DNA of 64,000 nucleotides from Streptomyces sp. NBC_00094 (GTDB lineage: Bacteria; Actinomycetota; Actinomycetes; Streptomycetales; Streptomycetaceae): contig NZ_JAPEMB010000001.1 of the NCBI RefSeq assembly GCF_026343125.1, forward strand, positions 4,035,501 to 4,099,500. The letters run 5' to 3'. This document shows, in pieces, positions 39,080 to 47,014 of the stretch (positions within the stretch are counted from its first letter, which is position 1; the number at the start of each line of letters is the position of its first letter). The notes beneath the pieces are model-generated. The model made no database searches and had not been told where the DNA came from. It worked only from the letters and a program-made list of their open reading frames with translations. A program made the position numbers and the translations under genes.

Positions 39080-40522
39080 GTGCCGAACGCCAACGAAGAC
39101 ACCCCGACTGCACTGAGCCAGGTGCAACGCCGCGCGGTCAGTGAACTGCTGCGCGTGTCCCCTGTCGCCGACGATCTCGCCCGCCGTTTCCAGGAGGCCG
39201 GGTTCAGCCTCGCGCTGGTCGGTGGCTCGGTACGGGATGCCCTGCTCGGCCGGCTCGGCAACGACCTGGACTTCACCACCGACGCCCGCCCCGAGGACGT
39301 CTTGAAGATCGTCCGCCCGTGGGCCGACTCCGTCTGGGAGGTCGGGATCGCCTTCGGGACGGTCGGCTCGCAGAAGGACGGCTACCAGATCGAGGTCACG
39401 ACGTACCGCTCCGAGGCGTACGACCGGACCTCGCGCAAGCCCGAGGTCTCCTACGGCGACTCCATCGACCAGGATCTCGTCCGGCGGGACTTCACCGTCA
39501 ACGCCATGGCCGTGGCCCTCCCCGAGAAGGAGTTCATCGACCCGTACGGCGGCTTGGAAGACCTCGCCGCCCGGGTCCTGCGGACGCCCGGTACGCCCGA
39601 GGAGTCCTTCTCCGACGACCCCCTGCGCATGATGCGGGCCGCGCGGTTCGCCGCCCAGCTGGACTTCGAGGTCGCCCCCGAGGTCGTCACGGCGATGAAG
39701 GAGATGTCCGGCCGGATCGAGATCGTCTCCGCCGAGCGGGTCAGGGAGGAGCTCAACAAGCTGCTGCTCTCGGCGCACCCCCGGAAGGGCCTCGGCCTGC
39801 TCGTGGACACCGGTCTCGCGGACCACGTGCTGCCCGAGCTGCCCGCGCTGCGCCTCGAAAGCGACGAGCACCACCGGCACAAGGACGTCTACGAGCACTC
39901 GCTGATCGTGCTCGAGCAGGCGATCGACCTGGAGGAGGACGGCCCCGACCTGGTGCTGCGTCTCGCTGCCCTGCTTCATGACATCGGCAAGCCGCGCACC
40001 CGTCGCTTCGAGAAGGACGGCAGGGTCTCCTTCCACCACCACGAGGTGGTGGGCGCGAAGATGACCAAGAAGCGCATGACCGCTCTCAAGTACTCCAACG
40101 AGATGATCAAGGACGTCTCGCGCCTGGTCGAGCTGCACCTCCGCTTCCACGGCTACGGGGACGGCGAGTGGACCGACTCGGCGGTACGCCGCTACGTCCG
40201 TGACGGGGGGCCGCTGCTCTCGCGCCTGCACAAGCTGACCCGTTCGGACTGCACCACGCGCAACAAGCGCAAGGCGGCCGCGCTCTCCCGTACGTACGAC
40301 GGCCTGGAGGAGCGCATCTCCCAGCTCCAGGAGCAGGAGGAGCTGGACGCGATCCGTCCCGACCTGGACGGCAACCAGATCCAGGAGATCCTGGCCATCG
40401 GGCCCGGTCCGGCCATCGGCCAGGCGTACAAGTTCCTGCTGGAGCTGCGGCTGGAGAACGGCCCGATGGAGCAGGATCAGGCGGTCGCCGCGCTCAAGGA
40501 GTGGTGGGCGGCACGCGACTGA
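39080..40522 (+). CDS. cca: CCA-adding tRNA nucleotidyltransferase
   Basis: The 480-residue protein has a class II nucleotidyltransferase head: LVGGSVRDALLGRLGNDLDFTT contains the DxD catalytic aspartates, RRDFTVNAMA is motif B, DPLRMMRAARFAAQL is motif C/D, and an HD domain (LLHDIGKP) follows. It adds or repairs the 3' CCA of tRNA; both tRNAs in this window lack an encoded CCA. The Streptomyces coelicolor counterpart has been shown to be a CCA enzyme rather than a poly(A) polymerase (recalled). The GTG start has a -10-like TACCCT 8 nt upstream and no ribosome site, so the mRNA is probably leaderless. Confidence 0.95.
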   Translation: MPNANEDTPTALSQVQRRAVSELLRVSPVADDLARRFQEAGFSLALVGGSVRDALLGRLGNDLDFTTDARPEDVLKIVRPWADSVWEVGIAFGTVGSQKDGYQIEVTTYRSEAYDRTSRKPEVSYGDSIDQDLVRRDFTVNAMAVALPEKEFIDPYGGLEDLAARVLRTPGTPEESFSDDPLRMMRAARFAAQLDFEVAPEVVTAMKEMSGRIEIVSAERVREELNKLLLSAHPRKGLGLLVDTGLADHVLPELPALRLESDEHHRHKDVYEHSLIVLEQAIDLEEDGPDLVLRLAALLHDIGKPRTRRFEKDGRVSFHHHEVVGAKMTKKRMTALKYSNEMIKDVSRLVELHLRFHGYGDGEWTDSAVRRYVRDGGPLLSRLHKLTRSDCTTRNKRKAAALSRTYDGLEERISQLQEQEELDAIRPDLDGNQIQEILAIGPGPAIGQAYKFLLELRLENGPMEQDQAVAALKEWWAARD

Positions 40523-40546
40523 GGCGAGCGAGGCGAGCAGGCCGGT

Positions 40547-40560
40547 GTTTCACGTGAAAC
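40547..40560. other. parS: parS site 5
   Basis: Exact GTTTCACGTGAAAC at the centre of the left palindrome. Confidence 0.95.
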
Positions 40561-40578
40561 ACCGGCGGGAGGGGTGGT

Positions 40579-40592
40579 GTTTCACGTGAAAC
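40579..40592. other. parS: parS site 6
   Basis: Exact GTTTCACGTGAAAC at the centre of the right palindrome; centre-to-centre distance to site 5 is 32 bp, about three helical turns. Confidence 0.95.
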
Positions 40593-40593
40593 A

Positions 40594-41853
40594 TCACCCC
40601 TCCGTGCGTTCCCTGTGGAGTGCCAGCGCGATCGCCGCGTAGACGACGGCGACCAGAATCACCAGGAGGGGGGAGCGGCCGTCCGGCGGCAGCATCAGTG
40701 CCGCGATCCCCGCCGCTCCCACGAAGGCGACGTTGAACAGCACGTCGTAGAGGGAGAAGATCCGTCCCCGGTAGGCGTCGTCGACGGTCGTCTGCACCAC
40801 CGTGTCCGTCGCGATCTTGGATCCCTGGGTGATGAGTCCGAGGACGAAGGCGGCCACGAGGAAGGGGACGGGGTCGAAGAACAGGCCGAGAGTCGGCACC
40901 AGGACGGCCGCGAGCCCGGCGCACAGGGTCATCCAGCCGAAGGGCCCCAGCCGTCCCACCCCCCAGGGCGAGAGGACCGCGGCCGCGAAGAATCCCACTC
41001 CCGAAGCGGCGACGGCGAGCCCCAGGAGCGCCAGCCCCTTGGCTTCCGTGGAGCTCCAGGCGTAGCGGCAGAGCATCAGCACGGTGACGAGCAGGGCGCC
41101 GTAGCAGAAGCGCATCAGGGCGACCGCGGCCAGCGCCCTGGCGGCCGGTCGTCGCTCGGCCAGGTGCCGCAGCCCGTCGACCAGCCCCCGGACCGTCGAG
41201 GTCAGCGCCGAGGTGAGCCGCTGGGGAACCAGCTCCGGATCGGGTCCGAGGAGCCCCCGGGGCATCCGCAGGGAGGAGAGGGCGGACAGGAGATAGAGGG
41301 CGGCGGCGAAGGCCACCACGGCCGCGTCGGACTCGTCGGCGACGAGCCGGACGCCGAAGGCCAGGCCGCCCCCGAGGGTGGCGGCGAGAGTGCCGGCGGT
41401 GGGGGAGAGCGAGTTCGCCACGACCAGCCTCTCCTCGTCGACGACGCGCGGGAGCGAGGCCGAGAGCCCCGCGAGCACGAAACGGTTGACCGCGGTGACG
41501 GAGAGCGCGGAGGCGTAGAAGAGCCAGTCGGGGACGGACGCGACGATGAGCACGGCGGTCCCGCAGGCGAGCAGGGTGCGCAGGAGGTTCCCGTACAGGA
41601 AGACCTGGCGGCGCTGCCAGCGGTCGAGGAGGACGCCGGCGAAGGGTCCGACGAGCGAGTACGGGAGCAGGAGCACGGCCATGGCCGAGGCGATGGCGGT
41701 GGGTGAGGCCTGCTTCTCTGGGGAGAAGACGACGTACGTGGCCAGCGCCACCTGGTAGACCCCGTCGGCGCACTGGGAGAGCAGCCGGACGGCGAGCAGG
41801 CGGCGGAAGTTCGTCAGGCGCAGGAGTACGCGCAGATCACGTACGACGGACAT
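40594..41853 (-). CDS. MFS-family transporter
   Basis: A 419-residue protein with about twelve hydrophobic helices and the MFS loop motif between helices 2 and 3 seen as GVLLDRWQRRQVF (GxLaDrxGrkxxl type). The second half repeats with DAYRGRIFSLYDV. It belongs to the MFS_3-like branch of putative drug or metabolite exporters; the substrate cannot be told. The gene follows ino1 on the same strand after a terminator, so is likely independent. Confidence 0.88.
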   Translation of the reverse strand: MSVVRDLRVLLRLTNFRRLLAVRLLSQCADGVYQVALATYVVFSPEKQASPTAIASAMAVLLLPYSLVGPFAGVLLDRWQRRQVFLYGNLLRTLLACGTAVLIVASVPDWLFYASALSVTAVNRFVLAGLSASLPRVVDEERLVVANSLSPTAGTLAATLGGGLAFGVRLVADESDAAVVAFAAALYLLSALSSLRMPRGLLGPDPELVPQRLTSALTSTVRGLVDGLRHLAERRPAARALAAVALMRFCYGALLVTVLMLCRYAWSSTEAKGLALLGLAVAASGVGFFAAAVLSPWGVGRLGPFGWMTLCAGLAAVLVPTLGLFFDPVPFLVAAFVLGLITQGSKIATDTVVQTTVDDAYRGRIFSLYDVLFNVAFVGAAGIAALMLPPDGRSPLLVILVAVVYAAIALALHRERTEG

Positions 41854-41870
41854 GGCGCAAGACTCACATA

Positions 41871-41910
41871 CGAAGAGGGCCCCCGGGCAGCGCCGCGGGG
41901 ACCCTCTTCG
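41871..41910 (-). terminator. Terminator of the inositol-phosphate synthase gene
   Basis: 14-bp arms (41871-41884, 41897-41910) with one mismatch, 17 bp past the ino1 stop on the minus strand. Confidence 0.75.
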
Positions 41911-41926
41911 ACAAGCGTGCGGGCGC

Positions 41927-43009
41927 TTAGCGCTCGACCTCGCCCTTGATGAACTTCTCGACGTTGGCCAGGGCCTCGTCGTCGAAGTACTGAACCGGCG
42001 GGCTCTTCATGAAGTAGCTCGACGCGGAGAGGATGGGGCCGCCGATGCCGCGGTCCTTGGCGATCTTCGCGGCGCGCAGGGCGTCGATGATGACACCCGC
42101 GGAGTTCGGGGAGTCCCACACCTCGAGCTTGTACTCGAGGTTCAGCGGAACGTCACCGAAGGCGCGGCCCTCAAGACGCACGTACGCCCACTTGCGGTCG
42201 TCCAGCCAGGCCACGTAGTCCGACGGACCGATGTGGACGTTCTTCTCGCCCAGCTCGCGGTCGGGGATCTGCGAGGTGACGGCCTGCGTCTTCGAGATCT
42301 TCTTGGACTCGAGGCGGTCACGCTCGAGCATGTTCTTGAAGTCCATGTTGCCGCCGACGTTGAGCTGCATGGTGCGCTCAAGACGGACACCGCGGTCCTC
42401 GAACAGCTTCGCCATCACGCGGTGCGTGATGGTCGCGCCGACCTGCGACTTGATGTCGTCGCCGACGATCGGGACGCCCGCCTCGGTGAACTTGTCCGCC
42501 CACTCCTTGGTGCCGGCGATGAAGACCGGGAGAGCGTTGACGAAGGCGACCTTGGCGTCGATGGCGCACTGCGCGTAGAACTTCGCAGCGTCCTCGGAAC
42601 CGACGGGCAGGTAGCAGACGAGAACGTCGACCTGGCGGTCCTTGAGGATCTGGACGACGTCGACCGGCTCCTCGGCGGACTCCTCGATGGTCATGCGGTA
42701 GTACTTACCGAGACCGTCGAAGGTGTGACCACGCTGAACCGTGACGCCCGCGTTCGGGACGTCGCAGATCTTGATGGTGTTGTTCTCGCTGGCGCCGATG
42801 GCGTCGGAGAGGTCGAGGCCGACCTTCTTCGCGTCGACGTCGAAGGCGGCGACGAACTCGACGTCACCGACGTGGTACTCGCCGAACTGGACGTGCATCA
42901 GGCCGGGCACCTTGGCCGCCGGGTCGGCGTCCTTGTAGTACTCGACGCCCTGGACCAGCGAGGCGGCGCAGTTGCCCACGCCGACGATGGCTACGCGAAC
43001 CGAACCCAT
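41927..43009 (-). CDS. ino1: Inositol-3-phosphate synthase
   Basis: A 360-residue enzyme of the actinobacterial myo-inositol-1-phosphate synthase type: NAD-binding [10 protein letters not shown] at the N-terminus, and the [11 protein letters not shown] and [11 protein letters not shown] segments that form the active site. It turns glucose 6-phosphate into inositol phosphate, precursor of phosphatidylinositol and mycothiol. ATG 43009 follows GGGAG at 9 nt. It lies 50 bp downstream of a PadR regulator on the same strand, so both are probably one operon under the palindrome at 43776-43806. Confidence 0.96.
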   Translation of the reverse strand: MGSVRVAIVGVGNCAASLVQGVEYYKDADPAAKVPGLMHVQFGEYHVGDVEFVAAFDVDAKKVGLDLSDAIGASENNTIKICDVPNAGVTVQRGHTFDGLGKYYRMTIEESAEEPVDVVQILKDRQVDVLVCYLPVGSEDAAKFYAQCAIDAKVAFVNALPVFIAGTKEWADKFTEAGVPIVGDDIKSQVGATITHRVMAKLFEDRGVRLERTMQLNVGGNMDFKNMLERDRLESKKISKTQAVTSQIPDRELGEKNVHIGPSDYVAWLDDRKWAYVRLEGRAFGDVPLNLEYKLEVWDSPNSAGVIIDALRAAKIAKDRGIGGPILSASSYFMKSPPVQYFDDEALANVEKFIKGEVER

Positions 43010-43059
43010 TTCCGGTTGCTCCCTGTTGTGATCGTGGAAGCCCTGCTGTACGCAGGGTT

Positions 43060-43740
43060 TCACTTGGCGGTGTCGTCGGACGGATCCGGCCGGGTACTGC
43101 CCCCGTGCCGGGGCAGGCCGCCCGTTTCTCCAGAATCGTTGTCGTGCAGAGCGGGGGCGTCGGGACCGGATCGCTGATCCCGTCCCGCCCGCTCGCTCTC
43201 GATGAGCTCGTTCAGCCAGCGCACCTCGCGCTCCACGGACTCCATGCCGTGGCGCTGCAGCTCAAGTGTGTAGTCGTCGAGCCGTTCGCGGGTCCGGGCC
43301 AGGGAGGCGCGCATCTTCTCCAGACGCTCCTCCAGCCGGCTGCGGCGGCCTTCGAGCACCCGCATCCGTACTTCGCGCTCGGTCTGGCCGAAGAAGGCGA
43401 AGCGGGCGGCGAAGTGCTCGTCCTCCCAGGCGTCGGGGCCGGTGTGGGTGAGGAGCTCCTCGAAGTGCTCCTTACCTTCCGGCGTCAACCGGTAGACGAT
43501 CTTGGCCCGGCGTCCTGCGAGTGAAGCGGCGAGGGCCTCCTCGGGGGCGCTGCCCGGCTCCTCGATCAACCAGCCGTTGGCGACCAGCGTCTTGAGGCAG
43601 GGATACAGCGTTCCGTAGCTGAAGGCCCGGAAGACTCCCAGCGAGGTGTTGAGGCGCTTCCGCAGCTCGTACCCGTGCATCGGGGCCTCGCGGAGCAGGC
43701 CGAGAACGGCGAACTCCAGGATGCCTGAGCGCCTGCTCAT
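43060..43740 (-). CDS. PadR-family transcriptional regulator
   Basis: A 226-residue protein with a PadR winged-helix domain at residues about 5-85 ([24 protein letters not shown] and [19 protein letters not shown]) and a C-terminal helical Vir-type domain rich in Arg/Glu, then a disordered tail. PadR proteins bind palindromes of ATGT-N8-ACAT type, and a perfect one lies 36 bp upstream. The ATG 43740 follows GGAGGAGG. Likely represses itself and ino1; the inducer is unknown. Confidence 0.93.
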   Translation of the reverse strand: MSRRSGILEFAVLGLLREAPMHGYELRKRLNTSLGVFRAFSYGTLYPCLKTLVANGWLIEEPGSAPEEALAASLAGRRAKIVYRLTPEGKEHFEELLTHTGPDAWEDEHFAARFAFFGQTEREVRMRVLEGRRSRLEERLEKMRASLARTRERLDDYTLELQRHGMESVEREVRWLNELIESERAGRDQRSGPDAPALHDNDSGETGGLPRHGGSTRPDPSDDTAK

Positions 43741-43775
43741 CCGTCGCCTCCTCCGCTTCTCGGGGCCCTTATGCC

Positions 43776-43806
43776 GTGCTGATGTATCGACTCGATACAT
43801 CAGCAC
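43776..43806. promoter_or_regulatory. 31-bp perfect inverted repeat, probable PadR operator
   Basis: Arms 43776-43790 (gtgctgatgtatcga) and 43792-43806 pair perfectly with a single central C. The core reads ATGT then ACAT, as in PadR operators, and it lies just upstream of padR. Confidence 0.8.
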
Positions 43807-43943
43807 GATAGAACGGCCACTCTGTGGGGACAAGTGGGACCGCCGTGACCGGCGTCACATCGTCAATTCATAGGGAGCGACTTGCCTGATTTGGGGTGAA
43901 CTTCGGCCCTACGTGGGTTTTGGCCGTGCGTAGTCTGTGCGGC

Positions 43944-44114
43944 ATGCAGACCACCGGGAACCAAGCGATGCCGTGGGGCGTCAGTGCTGCGGGTGACCGG
44001 CTGCGGTACGGAGGGGCCTCCGATGAGGTTCCGCCCGTGCGCATTTCGGGGGGACCGGAACTCAACTGCCGCTTCCAGGCGTACACGCCTGCCCGAGGAG
44101 TAGTCGTTCGATGA
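43944..44114 (+). CDS. Small 56-residue protein coupled to the penicillin-binding protein gene
   Basis: This short frame (MQTTGNQAMPWGVSAAGDRL at its start) has no known domain, signal or membrane helix. Support is indirect: a TAGTCT -10-like element lies 7 nt before the ATG, the same leaderless layout as four neighbouring genes; its stop overlaps the ATG of the PBP gene by 4 bp (ATGA); and third codon positions are fairly GC-rich. It could serve as a translated leader for the PBP. Function unknown. Confidence 0.5.
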   Translation: MQTTGNQAMPWGVSAAGDRLRYGGASDEVPPVRISGGPELNCRFQAYTPARGVVVR

Positions 44115-46894
44115 GCGAGCATCGTCGCAAAATGACGCCGCAGGAGCCGCCGACGGGTGGCCGCGCGGCGGCACGACGCGCTGCCCAGCAGCCGGTGGGC
44201 CGCAGGTCGGCCCCGGCACAGGATGTCGGTAGGGGGGCCCCGTCGGCCTCGTACGGGCCGCCTTCCTCCCACGGGGAGGAGGAGCGCCCCTACGGCGGTC
44301 GCGCGGAGGCCCGGAGGGCTGCCCAGCGCGGCAGCCGCCGAAGGGGCGCCGAAGTCGGCCCGGGGGGTCCCGGTGGCCCTGGCGGTCCTGGTGGTCCTGG
44401 TGGAGGACGGCGCGGTGGCGGCGGCGGTCGCGGCAGCGGTCCGGGGCGCGGTCCCGGCGGCCATCCGCCGCGCAAGAAGCGCATCATCGACTACCCGCGC
44501 CACGACAAGTACGGCTGGCGTCGCTGGATGCCCTCGTGGAAGCTCGTGACGGGCACGTTCCTGGTGTTCGTCGGCGTGCTGATGGGCGGCGCGGTCTTCG
44601 CGTACTCCAATGTGGTCGTTCCGAAGGAAGACGCGACCGCGACGTCGCAGAACAACATCTACTACTGGGCCGACGGCACGCGCATGGTCGCGACCGGCAG
44701 TGGTACGAACCGTCAGATCGTGGGCATCGCGGAGATCCCGAGGGTCATGCAGGAGGCCGTGGTCTCGGCCGAGAACAAGACCTTCTGGACCGACTCGGGC
44801 ATCGACCCGATGGGTATCGGCCGCGCCGTGTGGAACATGGCCAAGGGCGGTGAGACCCAGGGCGGTTCGACGATCACCCAGCAGTACGTGAAGAACAACC
44901 GGCTCAACGACCAGTCGCAGACCCTCACCCGGAAGGTGAAGGAACTCTTCATCTCCATGAAGGTCGGCAACGAGTCCGACAAGCCGACCATCATGGCCGG
45001 CTACCTGAACACCGCGTACTACGGTCGCGGCGCCTACGGCATCCAGGCGGCCTCGCGTGCGTACTTCGACAAGAACTCCAGGGACCTCAACGCCAGTGAG
45101 TCGGCGCTGCTCACCGCGGTGCTGAAGGGTGCGACGTACTACGACCCCGCCGGCTACCCCGAGATCGACCCCGAGGCCACGCCCACGAAGAACCTCGACC
45201 GGGCCACCAAGCGGTGGAGCTGGATCCTCGACGAGATGGTCAAGGACAAGAAGATCACGGCCGAGGAGCGTGCCAAGTACACGACGTTCCCCAAGGTCCA
45301 GAAGCGCAAGCAGGACGCGGCGCTGACCGGCCAGATCGGCTACCTCGTCGGCACGGCCAAGGCGAACTTCGTCAACAACAACACCCAGGGCATCGGCACC
45401 AAGGAACTGGAGCGCGGCGGCTACGAGATCTACACCACCTTCGAGAAGAAGAAGGTGGACGCGCTCGCGGCCGCGGTCAAGAAGGTCTACGACGAGAACA
45501 TCGACCCGGAGAAGCGGCCGACGAAGGACACCAACGTCCAGTTCGGCGGCGCCTCCGTCGACACGAAGACCGGCGCGCTCCTCGCGATCTACGGCGGCCA
45601 GGACGCCACCAAGCACTTCACCAACAACGCCGACACCACCGGTGCTCAGGTCGGATCGACCTTCAAGCCCTTCGTGCTGGCCGCCGCGATGAAGGACGGC
45701 GTCCGGGACAAGGACCTCGGTCCCGTCCAGGACGCGTCCTCCCGCACGATCGTGGACCCGGACAAGAGCCGTTACTCCGGCAAGAACGAGCTGAAGATCC
45801 GGGACTACAAGGGCGAGATCTGGGAGAACGAGAAGGGGGAGGAGTGGCTCCAGACCAATGACGGCGACCAGAGCTACGGCCCCATGACCCTTCGCCGAGC
45901 CATGATCAAGTCGGCCAACTCGCCGTACGTGCAGCTCGGCATGGACATCGGCATCGACAAGGTCCGTGATGCCGCCGTCCGCGCGGGTCTGCGCGAGGAC
46001 TCCCTCGTCAAGGGCGAGGTGCCCTCCTTCTCCCTCGGTATCTCCAGCCCGAGCGCGATCCGGATGGCCGGCGCCTACGCGACCTTCGCCAACAACGGTG
46101 AGCAGAACGACCCGTTCTCGGTGACCAAGGTGCTCAAGGGCGGGAAGACGATCTACAAGCACGAGGCCAAGACCGTGCAGGCCTTCTCGCCGGCCATCGC
46201 CGGTAACGTCACCGACGTCCTCCGGGACGTCGTGGAGGACCCTGAGGGCACCGGTAACAACGCCGCGATCCCGGGCCGTGCCGTGGCCGGCAAGACCGGT
46301 ACGACCGACGGCAACCGGTCGGCCTGGTTCGTGGGCTACACCCCGCAGCTGTCGACCGCCATCGACATGTACCGCTACGACGACGACGAGACGAAGAAGA
46401 ACCGCGAGTTCGAGAAGATGTACGGCACGGGTGGCAAGGACACGATCCACGGTTCGTCGTTCCCGTCGCAGATCTGGAACGACTACATGACGGACGCCGT
46501 CGCGGGCATGCCGGACCTGAAGTTCCCCGAGCCCGAGAAGCTGGAGGACGCCAAGGCGGTCTTCGGCGGTGGCGCTCCCAGCCCGACGCCGACGCCGACG
46601 GCCACCCCGACGCCCACCGAGACCTCGGCGACGCCGACGACGGAGCCGCCGACGACGACTCCCCCGGCCGTTCCGACGACGACTCCCCCGGCGACCAGGA
46701 CGCCGAAGCCGGGCAAGACGACGTGCAACGTCTGGGACTTCGACTGCAACACCTCGGGCGGCAACACCGGTCAGCCCACGACCACGGCGCCCACCACGAC
46801 CACGGCGCCGACACCGACCGGTTCGGCGACGACGGAGGACCCGGACAACGGGAACGGCAAACCCGGTGGTGTGGACGGGGCCTGGACTCCCTGA
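44111..46894 (+). CDS. Class A penicillin-binding protein (transglycosylase/transpeptidase)
   Basis: The 927-residue protein has a basic Gly/Arg/Pro-rich cytoplasmic tail (1-125), one transmembrane helix (about 143-165), a GT51 glycosyltransferase domain with AENKTFW (catalytic Glu kept, the usual ED is EN) and GGSTITQQ, and a transpeptidase domain with STFK (active-site Ser), SAN and KTGTT. A Thr/Pro-rich C-terminal extension of about 120 residues contains two cysteines. It polymerises and cross-links peptidoglycan outside the membrane. GAGGAG at 44096-44101 precedes the ATG. Confidence 0.96.
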   Translation: MSEHRRKMTPQEPPTGGRAAARRAAQQPVGRRSAPAQDVGRGAPSASYGPPSSHGEEERPYGGRAEARRAAQRGSRRRGAEVGPGGPGGPGGPGGPGGGRRGGGGGRGSGPGRGPGGHPPRKKRIIDYPRHDKYGWRRWMPSWKLVTGTFLVFVGVLMGGAVFAYSNVVVPKEDATATSQNNIYYWADGTRMVATGSGTNRQIVGIAEIPRVMQEAVVSAENKTFWTDSGIDPMGIGRAVWNMAKGGETQGGSTITQQYVKNNRLNDQSQTLTRKVKELFISMKVGNESDKPTIMAGYLNTAYYGRGAYGIQAASRAYFDKNSRDLNASESALLTAVLKGATYYDPAGYPEIDPEATPTKNLDRATKRWSWILDEMVKDKKITAEERAKYTTFPKVQKRKQDAALTGQIGYLVGTAKANFVNNNTQGIGTKELERGGYEIYTTFEKKKVDALAAAVKKVYDENIDPEKRPTKDTNVQFGGASVDTKTGALLAIYGGQDATKHFTNNADTTGAQVGSTFKPFVLAAAMKDGVRDKDLGPVQDASSRTIVDPDKSRYSGKNELKIRDYKGEIWENEKGEEWLQTNDGDQSYGPMTLRRAMIKSANSPYVQLGMDIGIDKVRDAAVRAGLREDSLVKGEVPSFSLGISSPSAIRMAGAYATFANNGEQNDPFSVTKVLKGGKTIYKHEAKTVQAFSPAIAGNVTDVLRDVVEDPEGTGNNAAIPGRAVAGKTGTTDGNRSAWFVGYTPQLSTAIDMYRYDDDETKKNREFEKMYGTGGKDTIHGSSFPSQIWNDYMTDAVAGMPDLKFPEPEKLEDAKAVFGGGAPSPTPTPTATPTPTETSATPTTEPPTTTPPAVPTTTPPATRTPKPGKTTCNVWDFDCNTSGGNTGQPTTTAPTTTTAPTPTGSATTEDPDNGNGKPGGVDGAWTP

Positions 46895-46924
46895 TCCCTT
46901 CCGCCCCTCCGCAGGGCACGCAGT

Positions 46925-46978
46925 GAGGGCCGCCGCGTCCGTCCGTACCTTCCGTACGGACCGGACGCGGCGGCCCTC
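46925..46978 (+). terminator. Strong hairpin after the penicillin-binding protein gene
   Basis: Arms of more than 20 bp with a single bulge flank an 8-nt loop, 30 bp past the stop codon. Confidence 0.85.
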
Positions 46979-47014
46979 GTCGTATTGCCAGGGTCGTACG
47001 GCAGGATGTCCCCC

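Larger units (their letters stand above)
40541..40601. terminator. Twin palindromes carrying parS, between convergent genes
   Basis: A perfect 26-bp palindrome (40541-40566) and a 32-bp palindrome with one mismatch (40570-40601) stand 3 bp apart. Each has a parS at its centre. They lie between the CCA-enzyme stop and the MFS stop (partly inside the latter) and can form strong RNA hairpins, so they probably also terminate both transcripts. Confidence 0.75.
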
